Below are positions 34,771 to 46,164 of a stretch of DNA of 64,000 bases, one piece after another. This stretch comes from Lantana camara (taxonomy: Eukaryota; Streptophyta; Magnoliopsida; Lamiales; Verbenaceae), in NCBI GenBank assembly GCA_037501455.1, contig CM074861.1, positions 34,054,001 to 34,118,000 of the forward strand, read 5' to 3'. Numbering within the stretch: the first letter of the stretch is position 1; each line of letters begins with the position of its first letter. Under the pieces are notes generated by a model. It saw nothing but the letters and a program-made list of their open reading frames with translations. It did not search any database and was not told the origin of the DNA. The position numbers were made by a program, and so were the translations under genes.

Positions 34771-35199
34771 CTAAAACACCTTCAATTTGGTCACTAATTC
34801 AAACAAATTGAAGACGATAACAGCGACTAAAGTTGGCACACTCAAAGCAATCAGCACGAGAATCCCCAAGGCCACAATCGGCCTTGTCTCCATCAAAGAT
34901 GATTGCAACAACACCATTGCATCACATATAAACGAATCATAATTCGGATACAATTCTTTCTCCCATTCCATCCACCCCGTAGGCGGCTCGGGATCGATCT
35001 CCGCCATCATCGCCTCGTGGATTCTCATGCGAAGAACGATTAAGTTCTCGTCCACGAGCTTCCCGTTGTTGTGCCTTTGATCACGGGTAAAAATTCTAGA
35101 CTGAATCCATTTGTTTCTATTTGGTTTGATTATTTGAGTTTTCGAAAATGGTTTGGAAAAAAGAAGTGATGAGATAAGGGAATTAGAAGTTGTGGCCAT
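34771..35199 (-). CDS. Small probable plastid membrane protein, family not recognised
   Basis: Single open frame of 142 codons with a good start context (AATATGGCC). Residues 1-40 are rich in Ser, Thr, Lys and Arg with almost no acidic residues, as in a plastid transit peptide. The middle (about 55-95) has conserved-looking text with Trp and Pro, RMRIHEAMMAEIDPEPPTG then WMEWEKELYPNYDSFICDA. Residues about 106-132 are strongly hydrophobic (VALGILVLIALSVPTLVAVIVF), followed by a short basic tail, suggesting one C-terminal membrane span. The frame is intact among decayed elements, and a TATA-like box stands about 85 bp upstream, so it is probably a real host gene. I do not recognise the function and infer the location only from composition. 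Confidence 0.75.
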   Translation of the reverse strand: MATTSNSLISSLLFSKPFSKTQIIKPNRNKWIQSRIFTRDQRHNNGKLVDENLIVLRMRIHEAMMAEIDPEPPTGWMEWEKELYPNYDSFICDAMVLLQSSLMETRPIVALGILVLIALSVPTLVAVIVFNLFELVTKLKVF

Positions 35200-35280
35200 A
35201 TTTGGGTTATAATCGAAAGAAACTTAGAAAATATTTTTGTGACTATGATAATGTATTGAAAATTTAGGGATTAGGGGGGT

Positions 35281-35292
35281 TTGTATTTATAG
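35281..35292 (-). promoter_or_regulatory. TATA-like box of the 34771-35199 gene
   Basis: The minus strand reads CTATAAATACAA, about 85 bp before the ATG. A second, similar segment (ATATAAATACAATCCCCC) lies at about 35354-35371, so the promoter region may be partly duplicated. Confidence 0.55.
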
Positions 35293-35565
35293 GCTTTCAA
35301 GTAGGAAAGAGTCGTTGTGGTTGATGATTGTGATGGAAATTGAATTGGGTTAGGGGGATTGTATTTATATTTATTGAAATCACATGTTTGAGGAATGAGT
35401 CAAGGCCTGAAGGGTCCACTTATGACGTATATGACAATAAATAATGTAGAAATTGTATCACAAAAATATTCTTTTTAACAATATTTTTATGATGAATTTT
35501 CTTGTCGTATATACTACTTTAATCATAAATTTTGTATTTGAGTTTTTAGATACGCAATTATTAAG

Positions 35566-35719
35566 AATGAGTTAAAAAAAGCATGTGTTACGAATTATCA
35601 TTTAAATGATCTAGTATTATCAATTTTTTGCCCATAAAACTTCGTTATCGTTGGGTGTGTTTCACACGCCAAATTTATGAATCTAATACCACTTTTCAGT
35701 ATGTAAGTCAATTATATCT
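35566..35719. repeat. Outer inverted repeat, left arm
   Basis: It pairs in inverse orientation with 53925-54190 (about 75 % by eye), for example ATTATCAATTTTTTGCCC and TTTCACACGCCAAATTTATGAAT against the reverse complement of the right arm. The MULE is inserted next to its inner end. It lacks the SINE present in the right arm. Confidence 0.65.
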
Positions 35720-36106
35720 TAATTCTTTGGGAAAATTGTTCATTTCATCCGTTTGGTATGTCCGATTTGAAATTTCTAGACATAGTTTTGGAAACTGGCA
35801 AATATAGGACTCCAATTTTTAGAATCATGAAATTATAGGACAAAACACATTCGGATATCATCTTCTTCGCCGGAATTTCCCACGCGGACGACGGAAAGAC
35901 ACATGGCAGCCACATGGATTTTTTTCGCCACGTCGGATTACACATAAGAACTTTTTGCCACAATATATTAGTTAAAAAATTCAAAAAAAAAAAAGAAAAT
36001 TATATAAATATTATATGCAAAAAATCATATATTCTTATTATTTACATTACATTAAAGTAATATAAATAAAACATGGAGGATTAATAAATTAAAAGTAGAT
36101 TAGAAA

Positions 36107-38012
36107 ATGAGAGAGAACTCCTCGCCTCTCTCCAGTGAGGAATCCGACCAACTGAGAAGAAGCACAAAGAAATTCAAATCGGGACACGAAGGAACGAGTG
36201 CGGAGATGGAGGGCATTGAAACTGAACCGATAGCCAGTATGGGAGGGAAGAAATAACCCTCGAAGTCATACCTCGATTCACTACTGGGCAATCAAGTGGA
36301 AAAACACCCTAGGTTCCAGGAAGTTCATCTGGACACGACCAAGATTCATATAGAGGAACCCACGGCGGATTTTTCGTACCCGAAAATCAAACTATCAGAT
36401 GAATACAAAGAAAAGATACGCAGGCCCTGGAGGCAAGCTATCATTCTGCGAATTCTCGGCCGAAGCATGAACGTCAATCTACTTTCGGCTTGAATAGACA
36501 GGTTGTGGAACCTTCAGGGTGAATTTGAACTCATAGAGTTGGGAAATGGGTGTTATACACTGAAAGTGCAGAATACAGACAAATTGTTGATGATTCTCAC
36601 CGAAGGGCCGTGGGTGATCAATGGGAATTACCTGGTTACAAGAAAATGGACCTAACTTCGAAGCATCAAAAATCGGATTACGACGGTCATTTCATGGGTT
36701 CGAATCCGGGTGCTATCCATGGAGTACTATAAGGAGCCTATCTGGTTTGGTATAGCCACTGCAATAGGTGTTCCTATTAAAATCGACAAAAACACATATT
36801 GGGGGGGAAAAGGGCAAATATGCCAAGGTTTGCGTCGAATTGAACTTGGATAAACCTCTACGAAGTGGAGTGGAGGTGGAAGGGCAACTACTTTCGGTGG
36901 AGTATGAACGATTGCCCTCAATATGCTACCATTGTGGTAGAGTAGGCCACAGGAGTGGAAGCTGTCCCAATAAGCCCAAGGAATCCGAGCAAAATTCAGA
37001 TGAACATGGTAATAATTCCCACGCACCAGCTACAAATCCATCACCCCAAGGCCCTCAATTCGGACCTTGGATGATGGCTAATCAGAATCGGGGAGGATAT
37101 TCTAGCGGGCAGGCCACGGCGGCACGTCAAGATGGTATCGCCATGACTAAGTTCACGAAAACCAGAATGGTAAGGGTAACAGAAACCCGGATTCTACGTC
37201 GCTCAACAAATTCGACGTATTTTCAAACCCCTTAATTGACAAGGAAGAAACCGCGGAAGATAGGGAAACAGTTGACAACATCCCAAGTGAGTCAGAAACA
37301 GAAAAGGAAGATACTATCCCAAAAGATGGGGGAAGCGAAAAAGATGGTAACCTACGTAAGGAGTCTTATGGAGTAAATAGAGATCAAAATAAGACACAGG
37401 CCCGGCCAAAAAAACCTATTGCTATTCGTAAAGCCCAAATCAATACAGACCATAGCAAGAAAACAGTGCCAGTTGAGCCACGCACCCCACATAGCGAACT
37501 AAACCCTAACACTATTGGTAACCGCACGAGAGCGGGGGAGCAGGCTAAATCCCAAAGAACCAAGCTCCCAGCCAAGGCTTATTTTCTTGTTGGCTCGTTA
37601 GAGAGGGGAGTATTTAAACTGTTTAGATCCTTGAGCCCATTAGCTCCCTTTGGAAGGGAAGAGAGTTCCGACACTTCTGGGATGTTGGGGGTGGCTCAAC
37701 ATGGAATACGAGGAGGAGATCACAGCCACGAAGGAGGAGGACGAGACAGTAGGGAGTTACACTCTGACGGAGGAATGGGCAGATGGGGGCGACGGGACTC
37801 TACGGGATGGGCCATCCTTTCGCGAGAGTGACTTTCATGAGTCCGAATTACCACCAAGTGGAGATACAGGTGACCCTGGATTCATTAGCAAACCGGGAAT
37901 TAATGACGCGGATAGACTTCGAGCTACCGCCGATGGAGGTATAACGACAATGCTCGTTGATGAAGATGTTAGTACGTCAGATGGTAAAGGGGCTAGCCGG
38001 ACATCCAGTTGA
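36107..38012 (+). pseudogene. LINE ORF1: DUF4283-like domain with zinc knuckle (broken)
   Basis: The ATG at 36107 (MRENSSPLSSEESD) starts the frame; a stop at 36254 and one after 36490 follow, with frameshifts near 36655-36790, 37165 and 37800. The text LSDEYKEKIRRPWRQAIILRIL, LWNLQGEFELIELGNGCYTL and MILTEGPWVINGNYLV is the plant LINE/DUF4283 pattern. It is followed by KVCVELNLDKPL, YERLPSICYHC and a CCHC knuckle CYHCGRVGHRSGSC at 36924-36965. The remainder is acidic and low in structure. In plant L1 elements ORF1 binds element RNA. It runs directly into the ORF2 region. Confidence 0.87.
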
Positions 38013-38030
38013 CAACCCCATCACGAAAAA

Positions 38031-38380
38031 CTCCATGCAAATTGTTCCAATGAGAGGGTCCTTTCTTGGAATTGTAACGGCACGGGGAGTGAGGGCTTTA
38101 GAAGGAGTTTTCATGATTTAATACGGGAATTTAACCCGGATGTGGTGTACTTACTTGAAACAAGGGTGGCAGAGAGTAGAGCTGAAGAACTCTCGCGATA
38201 TCTAGGTTTCAGTAATATGTGTCGAGCACCTACTATGGGTAGGGAAGGAGGGATTTGGATGTTGTGGAATGAGGACCACATTCGCGTGGAGATACTCGAG
38301 GTCTCTAATCAGTATATCCATGCAAAAGTAGGGCCACGCATCTCAGAATGGTACTGTACCAGAGTGTACACGAGCCCTAA
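38031..38380 (+). pseudogene. LINE ORF2, first part: endonuclease N-terminal region
   Basis: It begins near ERVLSWNCNGTGSEGFRRSF, the Asn motif of the AP-like endonuclease, and continues with NPDVVYLLETRV (the catalytic Glu) and GREGGIWMLWNED. It is cut at 38380 by copia F, whose target duplication CCTAA is 38376-38380. The frame follows that of the ORF1 tail after a TGA at about 38010. Confidence 0.88.
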
Positions 38381-40664
38381 TGTTGGAAAACACGAATAAG
38401 AAAGCAGCGGAATTTAAAATTTTTTCCAACAAAAGGATCTTGAACTCGCAATCATGTATCCAAATTCGTAAAGATAGAAAACTTACTTTTCTTTTATTCT
38501 TTCTTGAAGCGTTTCAAGCCACCCAAGAACGCTCTTCTCGCGGCTTGACAACCCGTCCCTCGAAAGTCTCTTTCTACTTCAGAATCCATTGTCGGGATAG
38601 CAATCCACACCAACCTAGATTCAATTCATGTTAGGGAAGTTCTTAACAATATAACATAAAGAAAGAAACATGAAACGAGAAAAGCAGGATTGAAACTCCC
38701 TTCGAAAACCAGTTTTGCGAAAGTAGAAAACTACCTGTCACAAAACCCTCGTGAAAAAATTCATCCTTCAGGATATGGACGAACGGTTTTCGCCATCTTC
38801 TTTGGTTCGATTTTTTCATTCGTTTCATGTCGGGTTCAGAATCGTTTCATCATCCCTTCTGATCGTTTTGCTTGATCCCCACTTTTCGGTAAAGCTCGAA
38901 TCTTCAAAACTTCTAACTTGAAGCTCTCTAGAGATAGTCCACCAACTTGATCACAATCTAACTAGTAAGGATGCTAGTTCTCTAGTTAGTGTTTAGGCTT
39001 AACCTAGGGTTTCGTTTGATCTTGGAGAAAGGAAGGTGTTCAACACATGAACCAAAAGAATTCGATTAGCTCTAAAGGGGAGCATGAGCTCCCCTATATA
39101 TAGGAAAGGGAGAGGGGCGCCGATCCTATTCCTTGTTGGGCAAGGATTCGGTTTGTCTCTCACCTATTACTTGATCTTCAAGTAATCTCCAACTTTGACT
39201 TTGAATTCTAATTCAAATCAACTTTAAGAGAGCTAAAAAATATCCAAACTATTTTTGGATAATTCTATACTTTATTTATTATAAAATAAATAACTTATTT
39301 TTATCTAATTAATTAATTTGTAATTAATTAACTAGATTATTTTCTCCAAAATAAGACTTTCTTTTTAATTCAAAATTAAACCAAAGTCTATTAAATAATT
39401 AACACATTTAATTATTTAATACATATATATACAATATATATATATTCACACGTGTGTGACACGTGTCACAGTGACACGTGTCACTCACGTGAGCCACACG
39501 TGTGATTTCACACGTGTGGAACCCTCTTGGCCCGATTAACTCGTTTAATCATTTTTTAAGCCTTAACTCATGTAACCAAGTTGTTGTGTGTGACCCTCTA
39601 GGTTCTCAATTCAATTAGCAGTGACCCTAATTAATTAATTCACTAATTAATTAATCAGTCCACAGATTAAACGACCATAGTCTAGCAACAGGTGTTTAAC
39701 CCCTAGCTGAATTGGAATGTTCGGATTCGACAGAACCTTTAAGTCATTGATTAATGTGAGATACAATCCTCCTACTTACCATCTCTCAACCAAGATCTAG
39801 GGCAAGGGAATAATCAGAACCCTAATAATCCGGTCTTAAAGCTAAGTACATTTCATATCCATTTGATCTCAATCCAAGAAACCCTTTTCTTGATGTCTTG
39901 ATCTACTGCCTTGGCCAAGGACTCCATATGGCATATGAATGACTTACACAATAAGAGATCACCTTACAAATGCAAGTGTAGGTCCTTTCTTGATTCTCAT
40001 TCACTTTCATGAGTCACTTGTGCAGCCCCAGCATAAGCCTTGAATCAGTTGTCTAAGGCGACACCCTTTAAAGCTTATACCAAAGACTACAGAGTTAACT
40101 CATAAAGTAACATGGAACCTCAAGTCTAAGGATCAATTAATCACACCAATGACTCGTGAGATATTTCCTAATCTGGAAGTTTCCATTTCCTGAAATAGAA
40201 ACTTCCTTTCCCATTTAGGAATGTTCTCACACGGGGCACCTCAGTGAACTTACTTATTAAAGTAAGCACCCTCATGTATCACGCACGTATCAACTATACA
40301 CTTTGCACCTCCATGAAACAAGGTGGTCCTTCTTAAGGGCGTGATCCCACAAGCAAGCCTTAGAGGAGTCAGGTTGACACTCCCACTGTCGGTAGGACTC
40401 ATCGGCTTGGAGTATTTTACTAATCATGACTTATGTGATATAGGGCTCGTTTCATGAACCATTTCACCTAAATGGTAGAGTCCTAAAGTCATCAGGATTA
40501 GGGGAGTTCTTATACATGCACAGATAAAGTAACCGCATACCAAACAAGAGCATATAAAGAAGTGTTGCCTAAATTCGTTATTTCATTCAAAGATTGTATG
40601 TGATACCAGGAAAGTCCCAAAACGGATTATGACTAATCGGCTTTCTAGGGCACTATTCCTAACA
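38381..40664 (-). repeat. 3' LTR of copia F
   Basis: 2284 bp, TGTTGGAAAACACG to CACTATTCCTAACA on the plus strand. It includes a 327-bp block (38549-38875) absent from the LTR of C and flanked by GCTTGA repeats, the TATA-like box (39094-39106) and six ACGTG cores (39447-39519). Confidence 0.95.
39447..39519 (-). promoter_or_regulatory. ACGTG palindrome cluster in the 3' LTR of F
   Basis: Six intact ACGTG cores in 73 bp, most within ACACGTGT or GACACGTGTC. The same cluster is in the 5' LTR at about 47231-47303. These are G-box/ABRE-like sites. Confidence 0.65.
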
Positions 40665-43600
40665 ATCTCCCACTTGCCCGTAAAAGCCATTCAGATACTC
40701 TAAGTCCCATCTTCTCAAGATGCACTTTGCGAGCCTATCGACTTTGGGCGTTTCCAAAGTGGATCTGCTATATTCTCTGCTGATGTGACCCTCTTGTTTA
40801 CACATCTCTTAGGAAACACCTTTTCCTAATAAAGTGATTCGTAATCACGTGTTCAGTCTCTTGGTGAGGTCTTGGTTCTCTTACTTGAGCAACCATCCAT
40901 TTTTATCATACAATATGATAAAGGAGTTGTTTCATGCTAGGAACTTCATCTAACCAGTTAGATGGAGTTTCTTACCCAAACACTTTACTTAGCGTTATAT
41001 AATAAGGCTAAGATCTCAACTACGATAGTCGAGTTTTGCAATGTCCGTCCTTGGAACCCCTTTCCAACATATTGCATTACAATTCTGGTAGAAGTTGTAT
41101 CCTTTCAATGATTTTATAATCATCTATGTTTGATGAACGGCTACATCAAATATCCTTCTAACAACAAGATCTTTTGGGCTCTGTAAACTAATACATATCC
41201 TCATTTCTTCTCAAGTACTCTGAGGACATCCTTTACAGAGATCTAATGACCTTCTTTGAGGTCATATTAGATTCGGCCCACTACGCGTAGTGTTGCGCCA
41301 TATCTAATTTAGTACATAACATTTCATACATTATGCACCCTTTCACTTAAAGGGATTTTGGACATTCTAACTTTCTTAAAGTTATCTTAGGACACATACT
41401 CTTCAAAAGAGATGTTCCATTGTCCATACTAAACTCCTTTTAGTACCGTGGTTATGTACTCATTTAGTGATAATCCATTTATGCTCTTGGATCTATCTTC
41501 TATAGATCTGAATGTCGAGAATATAGGACAATCACTAAGATCTTTCATGTCAAATTGTTTCTTAAACAAGAATTGGTAACTTTCACGTTATCCTTGACAT
41601 TCCTAATGAGAAGGATGTCGTCTTCTAAAGAACCAAAAATTGACTCTTACATCACTAACTTTCATATGTACACTTTTAAGACTTATTCGACTTCCATCTG
41701 TGCCAAACGATTTGACTATCCTATGGAATCGAATTGTCTAACTCCTAGAAGCCTTTATCAATCCACAGATTGACTTTAGGGATTTGCATACCTTATGCAT
41801 GCTCCCACTGAATATGAGATTTATAGAAATACCTTATTTCAGTCTCTTTCAATCTCATATTGAACAAGATAGTTCTCATATTCATTTATCATATCTCATA
41901 GTCAGAATATGAGGATGTGATAAACACAATCCAAATGGACTTTTGCATTTCAACCGTCAAGAAGGTTGTAATGCTTTCCATTTACTCGAAGCTCTAGGAG
42001 CTTGATCCTATCAGGTGGATCAACCAAGGTCAAAAACTTGGTTTAAGTATATGGAATCCATATTGGATTTCAAGGCTTGCTTACACTACTCAGATTCCAA
42101 ATCTGACAGTGTCTCCTCTTCAAGTAATTCCTTGGCTATCTAGGAACGCGTTCTAAACACATCTTAAGAGAAGGGTTTCACACGTGTACATACTCTAAAA
42201 TTTGGCTAAGTTTTATCAGATGGGCTCGTTTCTTCTATATGTGGCATGGATATTTTTCCTCAAATTTCTTTGAGGTCTGCTTGTTTGCCTTTCTTCTTCT
42301 ATAGGAACGATTCCTTAAGAAAGATACATTCCTTGAGACAAACAACCTTTGTCTAAGGGAATCGCAGAAACGATATCCAATATCATTGCATAAACTTGAA
42401 CTCATTTCAAGCTTATCTCCCACTATCCTCTTCAAGTAAGAGGATTCCATTGAATTCTTGGATAAGAATAATTAGGGAATTTAGTATGCCACATTGCATA
42501 GTGCAACTAAAGGACTGATTTTGGAAGGTACTAAATTCAAAATCTCTAACTGCATATTCTAGTAGTTTATTCCTAGAATGATTATAAGTCAGTAAAGCTA
42601 ACTGTGGAATCGACCATATCCTATTAGGTTTCATTCCATCATTCGGAAACATTAATGTGTTCTCGAATTAGTTTACTGAGAGATAATCCTATTATCTCTA
42701 AGATGACTAAGGAATTAGTTGATAAGATATTGGCTATCTCGATCATATCGATTTGCCTATAACTTATGACTACTTCGGTTCCTAACCTCCTTTTGAAATT
42801 CTAAGAATTTCATATAAGTTTCGAATTTTGTACTTCAAAAAGTATATTCATTCATAATGATTAAACTGACGATTGTATCTAGTGCTTACATTAAGCATCT
42901 TACACTCATCAGCATGGATCGAAATCCACTATAATTTTGGAACGTTCCATGTTTCACCTAAACAATGTTCCGGGAACGTTTTCCCTTTGAGATAGGATTC
43001 ACAGGAAGTCAACTCTATAGGTCCATTTTCATAGAATGATCCTAAGGTGTCTGACTTGCTAATCCTTTCATATCTCAACGTTCCAAAGTAATTCGAAGCT
43101 TTGTCATCTCACTTACTTTTGTTATCTCGTTGTATGTTCAGAACATTAGTACCTTGAGTCTTTGCACAACGGATTATGCAGAATTGACTCAAGACTAGTG
43201 AATTCTATTCCTAGTAGAATTACTAAACGAGGTAACATTTCAGAGTACTCATACTCTTTGCAGTTCCCTTTCAAAGTCCTTATTTGCTACCATAGAAGCA
43301 AACGTCCTATTTGATCTCTAGTGTCTTTTGGGCTCACCCCTTACATGCCCCTCCATTAGGCTCTTAAGGGCTTCTTCTTCTTTAGGCGTTCAAGCTTTCA
43401 ACTTAGGGAGTTTAGAAGAAGAATTAACCATCTCAACCTTTTATTCCTTCTTAAGGATGCTCTCAATCATTATCAACTAAATGATTAACTATGCTATATT
43501 AGCATCATTCTAGTTGAGCATAAAGGGTTTGAATGATGGTGGAAGCAATGTAAGCAATCAGTGCATTGAGAACTCTTTTCTCAGTTGATGATCAAGACCA

Positions 43601-43930
43601 TAAGATCTTCAAATAAGATCTTCAGACCTTGTTCGTGTGCACTTGTTTCCTCATTTGGGATATTAAATAATTCCATAATGTTATGCCTTGTAACATTTTT
43701 ATGAGGTGGTTCAATTGCTCTTAAGTGGTTTGGAAAAATCCATTCACCTCAGATTGCTTCTCTTTTGGCCCGGGTCGACTTTTCACAATTGAAAACTTCG
43801 CCCTTTAGAGAACGCCTTTCTCTAGTCGGATTCTAAAATGAATTTTAGGATCCGAAGCCATTTAGAGTTAGTCAGGACTTAGTCAACTTATTTGACTTAA
43901 GGATGGATACGAATGGGTTTGCATTTCATA
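40665..43930 (-). pseudogene. Decayed gag-pol of copia F
   Basis: No frame longer than about 80 codons remains. Pieces correspond to C in order: 41560-41790 to the RT region of C at 600-830 (for example AGAAGGATGTCGTC against AGAAGGATGTCATC), 42235-42650 to the integrase C-terminal region (GDKLEMSS, GYRFCDSLRQRLFVSRN), and 43250-43330 to the gag zinc-knuckle region, with the gag start region at about 43930. It can make no working protein. The decay is far greater than the difference between its LTRs, so decay came before the last transposition. Confidence 0.85.
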
Positions 43931-43973
43931 TTGTAGAGAATCACAGAACTACAACCTAAATGCTAAGCAGAGA

Positions 43974-46149
43974 AAATGTGGGCATGCTGAATTATAACGA
44001 TATACAAAAGATAAGGTCTTTAATCTAATGTAGCTCCCACTGTTTTTCAAAGATCTATAATTCCCAAAGATCTAAGAGGAACGCTTTTCCCAATGGGTAC
44101 TAAGATCCTAAGCATTTTACCTCGAACCCACGACTCGCGGACATTCTAAGTAAAACCCTAGGTAGGTACAACTTACCAATTCTAACACCTTTAGAACTCT
44201 TAGTAATTATTTTTGCATCACCTATCTTTCAATATGGACTCACGACTCGTGCGACATCCATATTTACTTAGGCGTTAAGCCAGACCCATCAATCATAAGA
44301 TCATGATCAAAACTTAGTTCGAACGACCCACGACTCGTGGACATCGCCCTTGCTAAAATTGACCATGAAATATTGATCATTTAAAATGATCAATTAGGTA
44401 ACTAAGAACTAACAAGCTCCACTAGCTATCCCACGACTCGCGGACAATAACTAGCTTCACTTACTAAACTTAAAACCTATTGATGGAATGCTAGGAATTT
44501 AATTCAAAATTTGCATCTCGAATTAAACACCTATTTGTTCGAAATTAGCTTAATATTTAATGGGAATTTTCGAATCAACCGGAGAGTTGTCCGGTTCGAC
44601 CTCACCAACATATATGTTATCCAATTTTATTAGTCTTGATTAATGCAAGTACACTTAAATGCATTTCAAACAAGCACATAAACAGATAACATGTCCTAGC
44701 ATGATACTAACATGTAACGATCATGGGTTCTACCTATCTTATGCGTGATGTGTGGGAGCCACTCCACAATCACAAGTTCTAACATACATGCCACATAAAC
44801 AGTTCAAATCACATAAGGGAAAGCGGTAACAAAATACGAGCCCTATCTCTATTACATTTAGCAATTGAGATTCCCCTCCCTAACATTTTGAAGGGTCTTC
44901 AATTATGGCCTCCTTGTTACTTGAATGTGGTCCATCTTACTCCATGGGTGCATTGTCTCCAAAATGAAAATAAAACCACACCACCTATCTCTACTCTCAA
45001 ATTACAATAAAAGGAAAAAGACATAAAGTAATAAGGCTCAATCTTCATATTGGCCTTAGACAATTACACGGGGCATACCCCGGCCTCAAAAACAGTAATA
45101 TGGAAAGCCACATAATAAATCACATAACAGTACGCACATAAGTGAGGCTCCAACCTCAATTGAAAAACGCAACTATAGGGCTCCAACCCCAATTTAAACC
45201 ATCCATGTGCATAATTAAAACCATACATAGATCTAAACCCATGATCACCTAACATGCTCTTGCAAGAATTTAAATTTAACCAATAAATTAAAATTCTCGC
45301 TTTAAGCTCTAATAGCTTAAAACACGACTTAGATGCAATTCTTGTTCAAGAGCCTTTTCAATAAAACCCGAAAAAACATTAAACTAATAAAATTCCAATT
45401 AATTTCTAAAAATTAATAATTTTATTCTTTCAATATTTTCAGAAAATAAAGATTATAATTTTTCCAAAATTTGAATCGCTTAATTTCTCAAAAATCCCAA
45501 TTTAATCAAAATTTTAAAATAATTTTATTTTAGCAAAAATGATTTTAAAAGATAAAATTAAAATAAAATTAAGTCGGGATTTCACGGACCGATAACACGA
45601 AAAACACGAAACACGAAAACGGGCCCGAAAAGGGCCTAGCCGAGCGAGGCACTGTTGCGCAGCAGCGCGCGCAGACGCGCGCCAGTAGAGCGCACAGTGC
45701 GCGGCAGTTGCCGCTCGCGTGCGCGCGCTGGCCGCGACTAGGCGGGCTGGGCAGGCGTCCCGCGCGGTTGCAGGACGGGCTGGGCGGGCGCGCCGGACGG
45801 CTCCCGCGAGGTTGCGGGAGGAGCTGGGCGACGTGCGCGCGCGGGCCTGGGGCGTGCTACAAATTGGCACGTCCCAATCCCGTGCCTTTGTTTCGCGTCT
45901 CGTTTCGTGTCCAGGTTTCTCAAAACCAATTCAATCCAAAATTCAAAAACACGATTTAAATTAATTTCTATCAAAACGGTTTTCAAAAACACAATTTAAG
46001 AAAACAGTTTCAGAAATTCAAGGAAAAATTACAGTTTCGTAATTCAGGCTTTCTAAAAGAACTCATGAATACGTAATTCGCATCTAAGCCTAAGAATTTC
46101 TACCAAATTCAGAATAATTGAGACGAATCAGAAACACGATTAACGAGGT
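43974..46149 (-). other. Conserved leader of copia F
   Basis: It aligns nearly base for base with the leader of C (7240-9243) over long stretches, including the four 17-bp motifs (44127, 44239, 44328, 44430). The CpG-rich island at 45621-45857 is the exception: it has the same place and flanks but a different, longer sequence than in C. Confidence 0.82.
45621..45857. other. CpG-rich island in the leader of copia F
   Basis: About 235 bp very rich in G, C and CpG (GCGCGCGCAGACGCGCGCC and similar), between inverted arms AACACGAAACACGAAAACGG and GTTTCGCGTCTCGTTTCGTG. The ORFs through it are composition artefacts. Confidence 0.75.
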
Positions 46150-46162
46150 GGCTCTGATACCA
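46150..46162 (-). other. Primer-binding site of copia F
   Basis: The minus strand reads TGGTATCAGAGCC, two bases from the 5' LTR; an exact match to the initiator-Met type, unlike C. Confidence 0.9.
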
Positions 46163-46164
46163 CT

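Noticed and set aside
45514..45992. Ala/Arg-rich frames on both strands in the leader of F
   Set aside because: They are caused by the CpG island; low-complexity protein, no conservation in C.
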